This document shows positions 5,854 through 6,231 of a stretch of DNA of 6,231 nucleotides, piece by piece; within the stretch, counting starts at the first letter, position 1, and the number at the start of each line of letters is the position of its first letter. Made by a program: the position numbers and the translations under genes. The stretch comes from Candidatus Methanogaster sp. UBA203. Lineage in GTDB: Archaea; Halobacteriota; Methanosarcinia; Methanosarcinales; Methanogasteraceae. Below the pieces are notes generated by a model that saw nothing but the letters and a program-made list of their open reading frames with translations, did no database searches and was not told where the DNA came from. Location of the stretch: positions 1 through 6,231 of the forward strand of contig DASC01000213.1 in NCBI GenBank assembly GCA_002503595.1, in the 5' to 3' direction.

Positions 5854-6194
5854 TACTTCAAATCATTACACTCTTTGTCATTACAATTGGAGGCATGGTT
5901 GGGATTTTGCAATTGCATCTTTTACAACAGCAGATGAAAGCACAACACGATTGGAATCGGCGTGTTACTTCGCTACGTTATTCTTTCAGTGATAATACTC
6001 ATATTAGGGAGATTCGTAGTAAGCTAGATAAGCACTTGAAAATATCAAGTCGTCAGCCAGGTGAAATTAGCTTGGAAGAAATCCAAAAGCTATCCGACGA
6101 CCAATATCCCTCTATTCGAACTGACCTTCAATATATGCTTGGACATTTAGAAAATATGTGCGTCGCCATGAAGAATTCCATTATAGATGAGTAG
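5844..6194 (+). CDS. Membrane-anchored DUF4760-like protein, interrupted by TAG (116 aa to the TAG)
   Basis: The N-terminus is one hydrophobic segment (about residues 3-25, VILQIITLFVITIGGMVGIL), followed by LHLLQQQMKAQHDWNRR and a charged, probably helical cytoplasmic region. This organisation, the HDWNRR after the anchor, an acidic SLEEIQKL element and the IRTDLQYMLGHLENMCVAMKNSIIDE segment recall DUF4760-type proteins, whose function is unknown. The assignment is from memory and not certain. Such proteins usually continue past this point. After the TAG at 6192-6194 the frame stays open for twelve more codons (TCKDMYPLQIKW) to the window edge, so the gene may be cut short by an amber mutation or read through. 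Two sampled lines are 38-40% GC, lower than the metG block, which suggests recent acquisition. The start is secured by AAGGAGA 5 nt upstream. The preceding 79-aa ORF overlaps it. Confidence 0.65.
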   Translation: MEVILQIITLFVITIGGMVGILQLHLLQQQMKAQHDWNRRVTSLRYSFSDNTHIREIRSKLDKHLKISSRQPGEISLEEIQKLSDDQYPSIRTDLQYMLGHLENMCVAMKNSIIDE

Positions 6195-6231
6195 ACCTGC
6201 AAAGATATGTATCCGCTTCAAATTAAGTGGT
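6195..6231 (+). other. Open frame continuing after the TAG to the window end
   Basis: In the frame of the membrane-anchored ORF, twelve further codons (T-C-K-D-M-Y-P-L-Q-I-K-W) follow the TAG with no stop before the edge. They may be the rest of the same protein, whether by amber decoding or as a pseudogene remnant, or unrelated downstream sequence. The window is too short to tell. Confidence 0.35.

Noticed and set aside
5568..5918. 116-codon minus-strand frame opposite the plus-strand pair
   Set aside because: The composition is unlike a protein family, with no ribosome binding site. The opposite strand has strong Shine-Dalgarno sequences and a recognisable membrane protein.

Overview
The window looks like a piece of a euryarchaeal chromosome, probably from the Methanomicrobia/methanogen-ANME side, although the lineage cannot be fixed from the sequence alone. 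Four marker types support Archaea: a radical SAM archaeosine synthase subunit (RaSEA), an A-type ATP synthase subunit C, a methionyl-tRNA synthetase with two zinc knuckles and a fused C-terminal tRNA-binding domain, and a UbiA-family prenyltransferase. A BRE/TATA-type promoter in front of atpC fits this. The four-gene block is GC-richer (one sampled 60-nt line at 3301 is 36/60 GC) than the right end (23/60 at 5881, 24/60 at 6061).

Layout. Positions 1-39 probably hold the last codons of a plus-strand gene that converges on the main block. From 137 to 5337 four genes lie head to tail on the minus strand. In transcription order they are raSEA (5337-4294), metG (4257-2260), atpC (2124-1075) and a UbiA-family prenyltransferase (1078-137). 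raSEA and metG are 36 bp apart. metG and atpC are separated by 135 bp holding a good archaeal promoter and a small GC-rich inverted repeat. atpC and the prenyltransferase overlap by 4 bp (GTGA), so they are almost certainly translationally coupled. Two transcription units are therefore likely: raSEA-metG (tRNA maturation and charging) and atpC-ubiA (membrane energy machinery and prenyl-lipid chemistry).

Right end. About 270 bp upstream of raSEA hold no convincing gene but carry several inverted and direct repeats around the presumed raSEA promoter. Then comes a divergent plus-strand pair: a 79-aa ORF with a good Shine-Dalgarno sequence and no recognised family, overlapping by 10 bp a 116-aa membrane-anchored ORF that resembles the DUF4760 type. 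The second ORF stops at a TAG, but its frame stays open to the window edge and the residues after TAG look like a continuation of the family pattern. The gene is either truncated by an amber codon or the TAG is decoded, as pyrrolysine is in some methanogenic archaea. This pair is AT-richer than the main block and looks like accessory DNA.

The most interesting points are the in-frame TAG, the unrecognised overlapping small gene in front of it, and the palindromic leader of raSEA. No complete defence system, CRISPR array, IS element, rRNA or tRNA was recognised.
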